From Hyphomicrobiales bacterium (lineage in GTDB: Bacteria; Pseudomonadota; Alphaproteobacteria; Rhizobiales; Rhizobiaceae), in the NCBI GenBank assembly GCA_900472395.1, contig UCHV01000024.1, positions 1-64,000 of the forward strand: a stretch of DNA of 64,000 nt. Reading direction: 5' to 3'. The position numbers and the translations under genes were made by a program. Position 1 is the stretch's first letter; each line of letters begins with the position of its first letter. This document shows positions 9,522-17,661 of the stretch, in pieces. The notes under the pieces are model-generated. The model was given only the letters and a program-made list of their open reading frames with translations. It ran no database searches and was not told the origin of the DNA.

Positions 9522-9745
9522 GGCGGCCACCAAGGAAGGTGCGCATAACGCGTCCTACCTTTGTAAATTCAACAGAATCGGTTATATTTTGTTTGAGCAA
9601 TTAGCGGACAAAGCGGCTTCGCGTTCTAACCCGGTGAGCATTACTAAGCGCGGGCAAAGTCGGAACTAGCGACCACATGAAGTGCTGAAACCTAATGGCA
9701 AGATAACTTTCGTTTAAGCTCCTGTTAACAGTGATTTCAACGGCT

Positions 9746-10096
9746 TAGGATCTTCGGAAAATCAGCACAAGTGGGTGATGCACCGCTTTTGATGCCTGTA
9801 TCGTGCCCATTCGTCTCGATGATCGCATTTCTAGCTTGCCCTCGGCGCTGGCTTCCTTGAGCGCCCAAAGTTCGCCGACCCTTTGGATCGACGGTAAACT
9901 CGTCCGCATCAAAGACCTCGTCCGCCACGAGGGCATCCGCGAGATTGGCACACTCACCCACGAGCTTACAACCGCCTGCGATGTGTGGGGTACCCGCCGG
10001 CGCATTGCTGCCCAAGTTAATGGAACTAAACCTCTCGAAACTGCCGATCGTCGACATCGAGTTTGCGGAATAGGCTCCCAAGGGCCCACATCATGA
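9746..10096 (+). pseudogene. Fragment of an RHE_PE00001/DUF1612-family protein
   Basis: The plus-strand frame from the GTG at 9803 reads PIRLDDRISSLPSALASL, then PTLWIDGKLVRIKDLVRHEG, then TLTHELTTACDVWGTRRRIA. This is the N-terminal half of the RHE_PE00001/DUF1612 HTH proteins common on rhizobial plasmids. A preceding segment (GKSAQVGDAPLL, from about 9752) is in another frame, with the shift at CTTTTG near 9790. The C-terminal HTH half is missing. It is a broken gene bordered on the right by IS debris. Confidence 0.6.
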
Positions 10097-10261
10097 CCTT
10101 TCCCTATCTGTCATTTTGCTGGCCAATATATCAGCTCTGATCCAATTGGTGTTGCAGCCGGCGTGCGTCCCTATGGTTAGGTCGCAACGGCAACGACGTT
10201 GGTGGACCCCTTCGGACTTTCTGCTTGGGCCCCGATGGGGGCGGGAATATGTACCTGTTGG

Positions 10262-10305
10262 TTTCCACGCAGAACTGAGCCGGTTTTTCCACCGAGAAGT
10301 GAGCC
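10262..10305. repeat. IS21-family terminal repeats
   Basis: TTTCCACGCAGAACTGAGCC (10262-10281) and TTTCCACCGAGAAGTGAGCC (10286-10305) are two near-identical 20-base direct repeats. Multiple terminal repeats of this type mark the ends of IS21-family elements. They sit beyond the 3' end of the leftward istB fragment. Confidence 0.65.
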
Positions 10306-10327
10306 ACCTCTGAGTATGGTTTTCTGA

Positions 10328-10645
10328 TCAGGGTTTGGTCAAGGGATTGGCTTTTTCTCCTCTCTTTTGCGCTGCTGCAGCCGAGCTGGCTTTGAATCGG
10401 AAGCTGTCGTTTCCGGTTTCGAGGATGTGACAACGGTGGTCAGCCGATCCAGCAGAGCCGTCGTCATCTTGGCATCGCCGAAGACGGTGGCCCATTCGCT
10501 GAAGCTGAGGTTGGTGGTGATTACAACGCTGGTGTGCTCGTAGAGCTTGCTCGACAGGTGGAAAAGCAGCGCTCCGCCTGAGGCACTGAACGGAAGGTAT
10601 CCGAGAATATCGACTATGAACTTGCCTGGAAGCGTTTCCGCATTC
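10328..10645 (-). pseudogene. istB: istB (IS21-family ATP-binding helper), 3' fragment with frameshift
   Basis: The minus strand reads [20 protein letters not shown] and [20 protein letters not shown] then [12 protein letters not shown], the C-terminal half of IstB. After DRLT the frame changes: [18 protein letters not shown] continues in the neighbouring frame to a stop at 10328. CTGACCACC here seems to lack one C of the usual CTGACCCACC. The Walker A half is missing. The fragment is joined on its right to a piece of an ISL3 transposase gene. Confidence 0.8.
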
Positions 10646-10768
10646 AGGGCACCCGCGATCTGGGCACAGACCGTATGCGTCGATAACGATCGCATGGGGT
10701 GTTTGATGCACCGACTCCGCGTTCAATTCGGCAGGGATCAGATCGGAAAGCCGAAACTGGGCTCGCAT
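10630..10768 (-). pseudogene. ISL3-family transposase, N-terminal fragment
   Basis: From the ATG at 10768 the minus strand reads [20 protein letters not shown], then [20 protein letters not shown]. This is the start of ISL3-family transposases with the first half of their CxxC zinc ribbon. After about 45 residues the sequence passes into istB (10328-10645). The junction falls where both families encode similar bases. Confidence 0.6.
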
Positions 10769-10892
10769 GGCGCTGGTTCTCCGTGAAAGACCAGGCAAAT
10801 GGAATCTAAAACATCATCAAGATTGAGTCGGACCCAATATTGGACGCTGATAAAAGGGGTCAACATTCTGCGGCGATTGACAGGCTATTGCC

Positions 10893-11636
10893 GAGCACGA
10901 ACTGGCAGAGCGTGCCAATCGCAGGATAGAACGGCATCTCGCCGAAGCGCACCTGCCGCCCGGAAAGACTTTGGACAGCTTCGCCTTTGACGCCGTACCC
11001 ATGCTCTCGAAAGCGCAGGTCATGGCAATTACCGCCGGCGACAGTTGACTTGCCAAGGGAGCTAACATCCTCATGTTCGGTCCGCCCGGCGGAGGAAAGA
11101 GCCATCCTGCGGCTGCAATCGGTCTTGCCCTGATCGAGAACGGATGGCGGGTCCTCTACACCCGAACCACCGATCTTGTGCAGAAGCTGCAGGTCGCCCA
11201 CAGGCAACTGCAGCTTGAGTCTGCTATCGACAAACTCAACAAGTACGACTTGCTCATCCTCGATGATCTCGCCTACGTCACCAAAGACCAGGCGGACACA
11301 AGCGTGCTATTCGAGCTGATCTCGGCACGATACAAGCACAGGTCAATCCTGATCACCGCCAACCAGCCGTTCGGAGAGTGGAACCGGGTCTTTCCCGATC
11401 CTGCCATGACGCTCGCAGCCGTCGACCGGCTTGTGCACCATGCCACGATCTTCGAGATGAACGTCGAGAGTTACCGGTGCAGAACAGCATTGGAGGAAAA
11501 GCGCCAACCGGGACGACCGGCTTCGTTCGCGACAATCAGAACCCCAGCACTGCCTGTCGCGGAGCGGCAATCAAAAAACGACGAAGAACTTGCCAGCGAC
11601 AATCAACCTGATAACTTCATCCCGACCGCGACATAA
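10893..11636 (+). pseudogene. istB: istB (second IS21-family helper), N-truncated with a nonsense codon
   Basis: In one frame from about 10893 the text is EHELAERANRRIERHLAEAH, then LPPGKTLDSFAFDAVPMLSK, a TGA at 11046-11048 where the family has tryptophan (GDSWLAKG), then MFGPPGGGKSH (Walker A), LLILDDLAYV (Walker B) and ITANQPFGEWNRVFPDPAMT to the stop at 11636. The first 60 or so residues are missing, and Walker A is followed by P where the family has L. The partner istA is absent. The remnant could still restart at the ATG at 11073, but transposition is not expected. Confidence 0.8.
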
Positions 11637-11639
11637 GAA

Positions 11640-11690
11640 TCTCATCCAGATTGTCGCCCGAGTCTCATCCTGATCGCCGCGCAATAGTTG
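11640..11690. repeat. Right end of the second IS21 remnant
   Basis: TCTCATCCAGATTGTCGCC (from 11640) and TCTCATCCTGATCGCCGC (from 11663) are two imperfect direct repeats right after the istB stop, the pattern of IS21 termini. The end falls inside or next to the C-terminal coding part of the eroded gene at 11699-12194, so the insertion may have disrupted it. Confidence 0.5.
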
Positions 11691-11698
11691 TGCCTTCG

Positions 11699-12194
11699 TC
11701 CATGAGCAGAAGATTCCCCGCGGCTGTCGATTATGTCGAATATTTCAGGCTGTGCTGGATCAAGGCGCTGCCAAAGACCAATGATGTGCTAAGCCTGTGC
11801 ACCAAAGTCGTCGCGCATCGCATCCTCAATGACCGCCTCCAGAGCGTAAGAGATAGCCTGGGCTTGCCGTATGGCTAAGGAACGCGAGGGATTGTCTCAA
11901 CAGCCTCTGCTGCAGCAGAAGAACTGGTCAGAGGATCTGGACACCGTATCGAACACCGATTTCCTCAAAATGCTTTGGCGGCTGGATAACCTCACGTTGC
12001 CGCTCAAAGGCTTTGCGCACATCGTAGGCCAGGCCCAGAAACGAGCCTTCCTTGTCGATGACAATAGGTGAGCAGTCATTCACCTCGTGTACCACTTCGT
12101 GCAGCCAGGTCAGGGACGTATGGTCTCCGACGAGAAATACGCCAGCGTGGCTTTTGAGCAAGCTGTATGAGAGCATGTAGATGAATCCTTCCAT
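11699..12194 (-). pseudogene. Eroded DUF6904-like gene
   Basis: Leftward from about 12176 the text is MLSYSLLKSHAGVFLVGDHT, SLTWLHEVVHEVND, FLGLAYDVRKAFERQREVI and GVRYGVQIL, then TGA where W is expected, PVLLLQQRLLRQSLAFLSHT, and after a frame change QAISYALEAVIEDAMRDDFG, AQA, TAG where E is expected, and HIIGLWQRLDPAQPEIFDII. The whole resembles DUF6904-type proteins (about 160 residues) with two nonsense codons and one frameshift. No function is known to me. Confidence 0.65.
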
Positions 12195-12212
12195 CGACGA
12201 ATATGGAGTTAA

Positions 12213-12635
12213 TCAAGCTGTCCATGGGTTGAAGATATCAACTCCGAAGCCCTCGAAATCCTTTGTGTTGCGTGTCGCAAGCGTCAACCGATGAGCGACG
12301 GCAGTGGCTGCAATCAGCCCGTCCATCGAGGCAAGCCCACGACCACTTCGCTTGGCAAGCGCCATGAGATCGCCCCAAGCCAGGGCGACGGGTCCTTCCA
12401 CTGGAATAATCCGATTTTCGAAACGCTGAGGCAGATCGTTCGCGAGCCACTCGCCCAAGGCCTCGCGCTTTCGTCCGCTATCCATCAACGCGATGCCCCG
12501 TCTAATCACAGCAATCGATACGATGCTGATGAACGTGCGGTCTTCGTCCAACGCGTGGATCCATCTTAGAACACCTTCATCTGGACTAGGTTTTGTTACT
12601 TCCGACAGCACATTCGTATCGAGCAGCAGTTTCAT
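12213..12635 (-). CDS. vapC: PIN-domain toxin (VapC/FitB-like) with a changed active-site acid
   Basis: 140 residues. PIN proteins of this type are ribonucleases neutralised by a partner antitoxin. The fold is complete: LLLDTNVLSE with D6, SIVSIAVIRRG near 38-47, GLASMDGLIAATA with D105 and the C-terminal LATRNTKDFEGFGVDIFNPW. The family has glutamate in the second motif (AEIRRG); here residue 43 is valine, a GAG to GTG change. Loss of this metal ligand should cripple the nuclease. The start overlaps the antitoxin stop (ATGA), so translation is coupled. Confidence 0.88.
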   Translation of the reverse strand: MKLLLDTNVLSEVTKPSPDEGVLRWIHALDEDRTFISIVSIAVIRRGIALMDSGRKREALGEWLANDLPQRFENRIIPVEGPVALAWGDLMALAKRSGRGLASMDGLIAATAVAHRLTLATRNTKDFEGFGVDIFNPWTA

Positions 12636-12898
12636 AACGACAAGTCACGCGGCTCGTCATGTTGACGTTGAAGATCCAGATCCACTCCGCGCAGAGGCGA
12701 TGCCAACAGAAATTCCACAAGCGATCCCCTGCGCCCAGTTTTTTTCTGCCACTCATCTGCAGAAACGACGACCACGCTTGGCTTTCCGTTGCGTGTAATC
12801 GTCTGAGGTGCCAATTGCGCGCGCTCCATGACCTCCGAAAGCTTTGCCTTCGCGCCAGCGACCGTCCAGCTCATATCGTCGTGTGTTGATGTTTGCAT
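12632..12898 (-). CDS. vapB: Phd/YefM-type antitoxin (VapB partner)
   Basis: 88 residues from the ATG at 12898. MSWTVAGAKAKLSEVMERAQ and the following TITRNGKPSVVVVSADEW are the DNA-binding N-terminal half of Phd/YefM antitoxins. The tail (EFLLASPLRGVDLDLQRQ) is the toxin-binding part. It normally represses its own operon and blocks the toxin. The open frame runs on upstream without a stop into a tyrosine-recombinase remnant, so an N-terminally extended fusion is possible, but the promoter-like repeats at 12919-12934 favour the short start. Confidence 0.9.
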   Translation of the reverse strand: MQTSTHDDMSWTVAGAKAKLSEVMERAQLAPQTITRNGKPSVVVVSADEWQKKTGRRGSLVEFLLASPLRGVDLDLQRQHDEPRDLSL

Positions 12899-13312
12899 CG
12901 CTTCACCTATAACCAAAATGACTATGGTGACTATAATGTGTTGGTGGGTTTTCTGCAAGCGTGTGAACGGCAGGGGAGGGGACTGCCAAAGCCCGGATGC
13001 CGTGGTCAAATTTACCCGGAAGCGATCACGTCGCCGTTGATATCTGCGTGTCATTTCTGCTGATGCGTGCCCGAGCTGCTTCTGTATGTAGTACTCGTCG
13101 ACTTCAGCGGAGGAGGCCAAGCCCGCGCGTAGGGAATGACCGGAGAACTTGGAGGCGCCTTCAATTTCGCTGAGATCGCCGAGAACGCCTGCGGACATTG
13201 CGGCCCGTTTCACAAGCCGAGCGACCTCCTTGTCGTTCAGCCGCTCCGACCCGACAGCTTTCCCTTGCCCCGTCACCCGACGAAAAAGGGGTCCATGAGC
13301 AAGCCTGGCGAA
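12899..13312 (-). pseudogene. Tyrosine recombinase (phage-integrase family), C-terminal fragment
   Basis: In frame from 13312 (after a TAG at 13313-13315) the minus strand reads GPLFRRVTGQGKAVGSERLN, GHSLRAGLASSAEVDEYYIQ, KQLGHASAEMTRRYQRRRDR. The C-terminal catalytic box is visible: R in HSLRAG, H in KQLGHAS and the nucleophile Y in TRRYQ. The N-terminal half, including the first catalytic arginine, is missing. It is cut at the edge of the IS3-family element. No stop codon separates it from the antitoxin downstream. Confidence 0.75.
12919..12934. promoter_or_regulatory. Probable antitoxin operator
   Basis: TGACTATGGTGACTAT is two copies of TGACTAT with a two-base spacer, 20 bases upstream of the antitoxin start and overlapping the likely -10 region. 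Repeats of this kind are typical Phd/VapB binding sites. Confidence 0.5.
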
Positions 13313-13375
13313 CTAGAGGTGGCTCGGTTTGTCTGAACAGCTTCGGGCGTTTCGTTAAGTGGATTTCCGCCTCGA

Positions 13376-14206
13376 TTATGCCGCCACCATCATCGGTGCC
13401 AGCGCGTTGAAGTAAGCCTGATCCGGCGTCTGCCGGTCAAGAGATGAATGTGGACGTCGAGTGTTGTAAAAGTTCAGATAACGACCGATCCCCGTGCGTG
13501 CCTCGGACACGGTCTTGTAGGCGTGGAGGTAGACCTCTTCGTATTTGATCGACCGCCAAAGCCGTTCGACGAACACGTTGTCCCGCCACGCGCCCTTGCC
13601 GTCCATCGAGATGGCAATCTCAGCTTTCTTCAGCACCGCCGTGAAGTCGATGGATGTGAACTGCGATCCCTGATCGGTGTTGAATATGTCCGGCTTTCCA
13701 TAGCGAGCCAGCGCTTCCTCGACCGCTTCGATACAGAAGTCCGCCTCCATCGTGATCGATAATCGCCACGACAGAACCTTCCGGCTGAACCAGTCCACAA
13801 CAGCGCAGAGGTAAACAAAACCACGCGCCATGGGGATATAGGTCAGGTCCATCGCCCATACCTGATTGGGCCGGGTAACCGCCAGCTTGCGCAGGAGGTA
13901 GGGATAGATTTTGTGACCTGGGGCTGGTTTTGACGTGTGCGGGCGACGATAGATCGCCTCGATACCCGTCTTCTTCATCAGCGTGGCGACGTGCAGCCGC
14001 CCAGTCTCCAGACCTTCTCCCTTCAAAAGCCATTGCAACATCCGATTTCCCGCGAACGGATATTCGAGATGCAGTTCGTCGATCCGGCGCATCAGGGCAA
14101 GATCGCCATCGGATACCGGACGCGGACAATAGTAGACGCTGCCACGGCTGAAACCGAGGAGCCTGGCCTGCCTCACGACCGACAGCTTGTGCTCGCGGTC
14201 GATCAT
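13376..14206 (-). CDS. IS3-family transposase OrfB
   Basis: 276 residues, starting MIDREHKLSVVRQARLLGFS. The HTH_21-like region is followed by the integrase core with the DDE residues: D in WAMDLTYIP, D in FNTDQGSQFTS and E in FVERLWRSIKYEEVY. The ending RRPHSSLDRQTPDQAYF is typical. Length and motifs are complete. Transposition also needs OrfA, which here appears frameshifted near its end. Confidence 0.93.
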   Translation of the reverse strand: MIDREHKLSVVRQARLLGFSRGSVYYCPRPVSDGDLALMRRIDELHLEYPFAGNRMLQWLLKGEGLETGRLHVATLMKKTGIEAIYRRPHTSKPAPGHKIYPYLLRKLAVTRPNQVWAMDLTYIPMARGFVYLCAVVDWFSRKVLSWRLSITMEADFCIEAVEEALARYGKPDIFNTDQGSQFTSIDFTAVLKKAEIAISMDGKGAWRDNVFVERLWRSIKYEEVYLHAYKTVSEARTGIGRYLNFYNTRRPHSSLDRQTPDQAYFNALAPMMVAA

Positions 14207-14513
14207 TTCTTTCCGCCCAGCAATCCCGCCTTGCCGAGCGCACCGGACAAAAATCGTTCTCCAAGGTCAGTTCGCCGATCTTGGCGTGAAGCGTTTTCAC
14301 ATCGACGGTCGGACCCGCCGGTTCCGCCTTCGCTTCCTCGCCGAAAACGCCGGTCTCCCCCTTAAGGAGCTGGTCTCTCCACTGCTTGATCTGGTTGGCG
14401 TGCACGTCGAACTGCTGGGACAATTCCACCAGCGTCTGCTCACCTCGGATGGCGGCGAGCGCCACTTTTGCCTTGAAAGCCGGGCTGTGGTTCCGGCGCG
14501 GTCGTCTCGTCAT
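14203..14513 (-). pseudogene. IS3-family transposase OrfA with a late frameshift
   Basis: MTRRPRRNHSPAFKAKVALA then GEQTLVELSQQFDVHANQIK is the HTH_8-type DNA-binding domain, and AKIGELTLENDF is the leucine-zipper end. The family continues LSGALGKAGLLGGKK to a stop overlapping the orfB start. These codons are present but one frame off, because the run at 14249-14253 has five T (minus strand) where six are needed. A programmed frameshift is an alternative explanation, but an in-frame orfA ending at TGA 14205-14203 is the simpler ancestral reading. Confidence 0.7.
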
Positions 14514-14597
14514 GGTATCTCCTGTTCCCGGCATCTAAGCCGAAGTCAGGCAGAAATTCCACTTATCCCCGCTGTGCAGATTTCCCGAGCCACCTCT

Positions 14598-14723
14598 GTC
14601 GACAATGGCCTGGATAGCGCCCTCGGCTTCCGAACCCTCAGCTTTGCAATGGCCCGATACCTGCAGGAATGCGCTGCGATAGAGGTCATCATGGCCCTGC
14701 TTCTTCACCGCGACGGCATTCAT
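14598..14723 (-). pseudogene. 5' fragment of a small gene cut by the IS3 element
   Basis: From the ATG at 14723 the frame reads MNAVAVKKQGHDDLYRSAFL and ends in GAIQAIVDR exactly at the IS inverted repeat. The frame then continues into IS bases. The product is not recognised. Codon choice looks like a real gene. Confidence 0.5.
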
Positions 14724-14825
14724 TGCTAAGCGATGTGGAGGCAGAAGCGCGTCACCGAGGCCGTGAATATGAAGGATCGGAACATTTTCTCCTCCTGAAA
14801 TCCGGATGTCAGACTGACGTGTTTT

Positions 14826-14851
14826 TTGCCCGGCGGATAAAAGCCGGGCAA
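14826..14851. repeat. GC-rich hairpin
   Basis: TTGCCCGGC (14826-14834) and GCCGGGCAA (14843-14851) form a perfect 9-bp stem with an 8-base loop. A T-run precedes it on the plus strand, so it is not a standard terminator in either direction. It sits between two leftward small genes. Confidence 0.55.
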
Positions 14852-14872
14852 GTGGTTGTATAAGTCGCCAAT

Positions 14873-15100
14873 CTACTGGGCTTTCTTCATCGAAATCTCC
14901 CGGTGGTGCGGCACCGAGGTTACGAGGTCTTTCAGGGTCTTCGGATCGGCACTATCTGCAACGGTTTTTTGGCCAAGCGCCGCAGCCGTGGCGAAAGCGA
15001 CAATGCGCCGACCGGCAAATGCCATGTTGTCAGAGCTCCGGTCTCGCAGCAGCTGGTCCCTCTGGAGGTTTAAGATCTCCAGACTTCTTGGGCGCGGCAT
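14873..15100 (-). CDS. Small hypothetical protein
   Basis: 75 residues, MPRPRSLEILNLQRDQLLRD at the start, basic and helical with one short hydrophobic stretch (GRRIVAFATAAALGQ). It lies 12 bases downstream of the frameshifted gene at 15113-15575 and is probably in the same leftward unit. Family not recognised. Confidence 0.5.
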   Translation of the reverse strand: MPRPRSLEILNLQRDQLLRDRSSDNMAFAGRRIVAFATAAALGQKTVADSADPKTLKDLVTSVPHHREISMKKAQ

Positions 15101-15112
15101 CCGCAGGGCTGT

Positions 15113-15575
15113 TTATTGTTCATCGGCCTGTTCAATCGAGGCGACACCTGGGGCTTGGTCGATCCGGCTCTTAGAACGGCCACGTCGTTCGGCGGCCTGG
15201 AGCGCCAACAGGTGCAGATATCGCGTGCGCATGTCCTTGAACTCGATGTCGCCTCGGATCCATTCATTCAGCAAGCCGAGGAAGGCGGGATCATGATCGA
15301 TCGGTGTGCCGCAGGCGGCTGCCCGATCGATGGCGCGCTGTGCAATGGCTTTTCGGGTCTCGGGATCAGCGACCATATGGACCTCGATCATGTTTATGCC
15401 TTGGCCGAAATCTGTAGCAGCGAAAATCGCACGTCGCGACTGGAAATCCTCCCTCCTGAGCGTCCTGGCGCCACTTCTCGATCAAACGATGTCCTGCCGC
15501 TGCAATCGCCTCGGCATTGATCTTGTGCCGGAAGAAAAAAGCCGCTGCAGGGGGTGAGCCCTGTCTTCGACACAT
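15113..15575 (-). pseudogene. Small plasmid gene apparently split by a frameshift
   Basis: Two overlapping minus-strand frames both look coding: INAEAIAAAGHRLIEKWRQD then GGFPVATCDFRCYRF (upstream frame) and GQGINMIEVHMVADPETRKA, then AIDRAAACGTPIDHDP and MRTRYLHLLALQAAERRGR (downstream frame). Removing one base near AGATTTCGGCCAAGG (about 15411) would join them into one helical protein of roughly 150 residues. Alternatively the 92-residue ORF starting MIEVHMVADPETRKAI (15391) is a gene by itself. No function recognised. Confidence 0.5.
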
Positions 15576-15945
15576 ACGAAGATCCTCGTAGCAGATCGAT
15601 CGAGCAGTTTTGTCGGTGAGGCGATGCCTACAACACTTGCGCGATCGAAGGCGTGGTTTCGCGCTTTAAAGGAATGAGAGAAGGGAAGGCAAGGGAAGGC
15701 AAGGGAAGGGAAGCTACTCCTCTCGCAAACCGCCCAGCCCGGCGCCGCTTCGCTCAACCGCCCCCTCAACAACCCTGCACGTCGATCTCGCAGGGCTTTG
15801 GCCCCGCTTGTTCCGCCGGGCAAGGGCCGCTCGGGCGCAGTTGCGCCGGTCCGTTCACTCCGCGGACCGGAAGGTGTCTTCGGAAGAAACTGAAGACAGG
15901 AAGGGGTGGCGACCGCCGCTCCCAAACCCGTAAGGAGCAAATCAC
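15576..15945. other. GC-rich hairpin leader of the ParB-like gene
   Basis: This 370-base stretch has no gene. It holds three tandem copies of AAGGGAAGGC-type decamers (15681-15710), the segment CAGGGCTTTGGCCCCGCTTG (15791-15810, nearly repeated at 18745-18763), a hairpin CCGGTCCG/CGGACCGG (15846-15853 with 15863-15870) and a second one, GTCTTC/GAAGAC, just after it. TAAGGAG before 15946 is the ribosome-binding site. Confidence 0.6.
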
Positions 15946-17661
15946 ATGCAGATCCTCAAGATCGATCCCCGCGCGCTGAAAGGCAATCCCGACTATGCGC
16001 GCCGATCCAAATCGTCGCCGCAGGCCGACACCCTTCTTCTGGCAACGGTGAAGGCCGTCGGCATCATCCAGCCACCTGTCGTTTCGCCGGAAACGGATGG
16101 CGGCAATGGCTTCGTTATCCAGACGGGCCATCGGCGCATCGCCCAGGCGATCGCAGCCGGTTTCGAGGAAATTGAAGTAATTGTCCGCGAGCCCACCAAC
16201 GACACCGGAGCGATGCGCTCGATGGTCGAGAATATCGCCCGCGAGCCCCTCAACGCGATTGATCAATGGCGCGGCATCGAACGGCTCGTAGCGCTCGGCT
16301 GGACCGAGGAGGCAATCGGCGTGGCGCTGGCGCTTCCTGTCCGTCAGATCCGCAAGCTCCGGCTCCTTGCCAATGTGCTCGCGGCGATGCTCGATCATAT
16401 GGCGCTTGGCGATATGCCGAACGAGCAGTTGCGTACGATCGCCGCGGCGTCGCTCGACGAACAGAAAGAAGTCTGGAAGGCAAACAGGCCGAAGAAGACC
16501 GAGCGGGCCGACTGGTACAATATAGCGCGTGCGCTTTCCAAAACCCGCATGTTTGCCAAGGATGCCAGCTTCGGCGATGACCTTGCGGACGCCTACGGGA
16601 TCGAATGGCTCGAGGATCTCTTTGCGCCGGCCGACCAGGATAGTCGCTACACGACCAAAGTCGAAGCGTTTCTCAGTGCGCAGCAGGAGTGGATGACGGC
16701 AAATTTGCCCAAGAAGGGCGCGATCGTCGAGGTCAACAACTGGGGCCAGCCCGAGCTCCCGAAGAAGGCTGAGCGCGTTTACGGAAAACCTTCGAAGTCC
16801 GATCACGTCGGCATGTATCTGGATCGCGACGGCAAGGTGCAGTCCGTCGCATGTCGTCTATCCGAAGAGAATAAGACCAAGAGCGCTCCGACCGGTGGGG
16901 CCGGCGATGACAGCTCTGAGGTCGAGGCCCTGAAGGTTCGGCCGGATGTGACGAAGAAGGGGCTGGACATGATCGGGGACTTCCGCACCGACGCCTTGCA
17001 CGAGGCGCTCGTCCGCGCGCCGATCGACGACGATATGTTGATGGCGCTGCTCGTCATCGCATTTGCGGGCCGGAATGTCCGCGTCGATTCCGGCGCAAGC
17101 GACACCGTGATCGGACCGGGCCGGTTGCGCCGTCATGCCGCGCGCCTGCTCGACGAGGAAGGCAAGCTCGATGTGAACATGCAAAAAGTGCGCGTTGTCG
17201 TGCGCTCGATGCTGATCGACGTCCTGTCGTGCCGACGTGGCATGTCGAATAGCGGCGTTGTCTCGCGGATCGCAGGCACTGCGATCCGCGCCGACAGCTT
17301 CCTGCCCATTATGGGATCGGAAGATTTCCTGTCGTGCCTGTCCAGGCAGGCACTCGAGGCAGTGGCTACGGACGCGCGCGTGACGCAGCGCCAGAAAGTG
17401 CGGGAGACGCGGGCAGCCCTCGTCAGTCATTTCGGTGAGGAACGCTTCGTCCACAGCGAGGCGCTCTTCGCCCCTGACCCGAAGGATATCACCGACCTCA
17501 TGAAGCATGGCGAGACGCTCGAAGAAATTGGGGTGGAGGAGGGCGGTGCTGCCGATGAGCCCCGCCTTGACGGCTCCGATGACGGTGACAGCGGTGAGCC
17601 AAGCGTCGACGAACATGATCACGAGGACGACGATAGCGCCTGCCGCACCGCTGCGGAATAG
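15946..17661 (+). CDS. ParB/Spo0J-like nuclease-domain protein
   Basis: 571 residues from an ATG with a good TAAGGAG site. The N-terminal ParB domain is clear: ILKIDPRALKGNP, AVGIIQPPVV, the GHRRI box (about residue 64) and MVENIAREPLNAIDQWRGIE. A helical DNA-binding region follows. The middle and C-terminal parts are conserved only among rhizobial plasmid homologues as far as I know. The last 45 residues are very acidic (DDGDSGEPSVDEHDHEDDD). It has no ParA next to it and is much longer than RepB, so it is unlikely to be the partition protein. A role in plasmid gene control or transfer is possible. Confidence 0.85.
   Translation: MQILKIDPRALKGNPDYARRSKSSPQADTLLLATVKAVGIIQPPVVSPETDGGNGFVIQTGHRRIAQAIAAGFEEIEVIVREPTNDTGAMRSMVENIAREPLNAIDQWRGIERLVALGWTEEAIGVALALPVRQIRKLRLLANVLAAMLDHMALGDMPNEQLRTIAAASLDEQKEVWKANRPKKTERADWYNIARALSKTRMFAKDASFGDDLADAYGIEWLEDLFAPADQDSRYTTKVEAFLSAQQEWMTANLPKKGAIVEVNNWGQPELPKKAERVYGKPSKSDHVGMYLDRDGKVQSVACRLSEENKTKSAPTGGAGDDSSEVEALKVRPDVTKKGLDMIGDFRTDALHEALVRAPIDDDMLMALLVIAFAGRNVRVDSGASDTVIGPGRLRRHAARLLDEEGKLDVNMQKVRVVVRSMLIDVLSCRRGMSNSGVVSRIAGTAIRADSFLPIMGSEDFLSCLSRQALEAVATDARVTQRQKVRETRAALVSHFGEERFVHSEALFAPDPKDITDLMKHGETLEEIGVEEGGAADEPRLDGSDDGDSGEPSVDEHDHEDDDSACRTAAE

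Larger units (their letters stand above)
13315..14597 (-). mobile_element. IS3-family insertion sequence
   Basis: Terminal inverted repeats AGAGGTGGCTCGG (13315-13327) and CCGAGCCACCTCT (14585-14597) are exact over 13 bases. Similarity continues inward (AAGTGGA-TTTC motifs near both ends). The element is 1283 bp and encodes orfA and orfB leftward. The left end abuts the integrase remnant and the right end interrupts a small gene (14598-14723). I found no clear target duplication. Confidence 0.9.

Noticed and set aside
9737..10089. Two overlapping 114-codon minus-strand frames
   Set aside because: The plus strand of the same DNA carries recognisable DUF1612-type protein, so these are its antisense shadows.
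14826..14851. Perfect GC hairpin next to a T-run, considered as a terminator
   Set aside because: The T-run precedes the stem on the plus strand and becomes an A-run after it on the minus strand, so neither direction has the U-tract of a terminator.
15681..15710. AAGGGAAGGC tandem copies considered as CRISPR or iterons
   Set aside because: Only three head-to-tail decamers without spacers, in a purine-rich leader. No cas genes are present.
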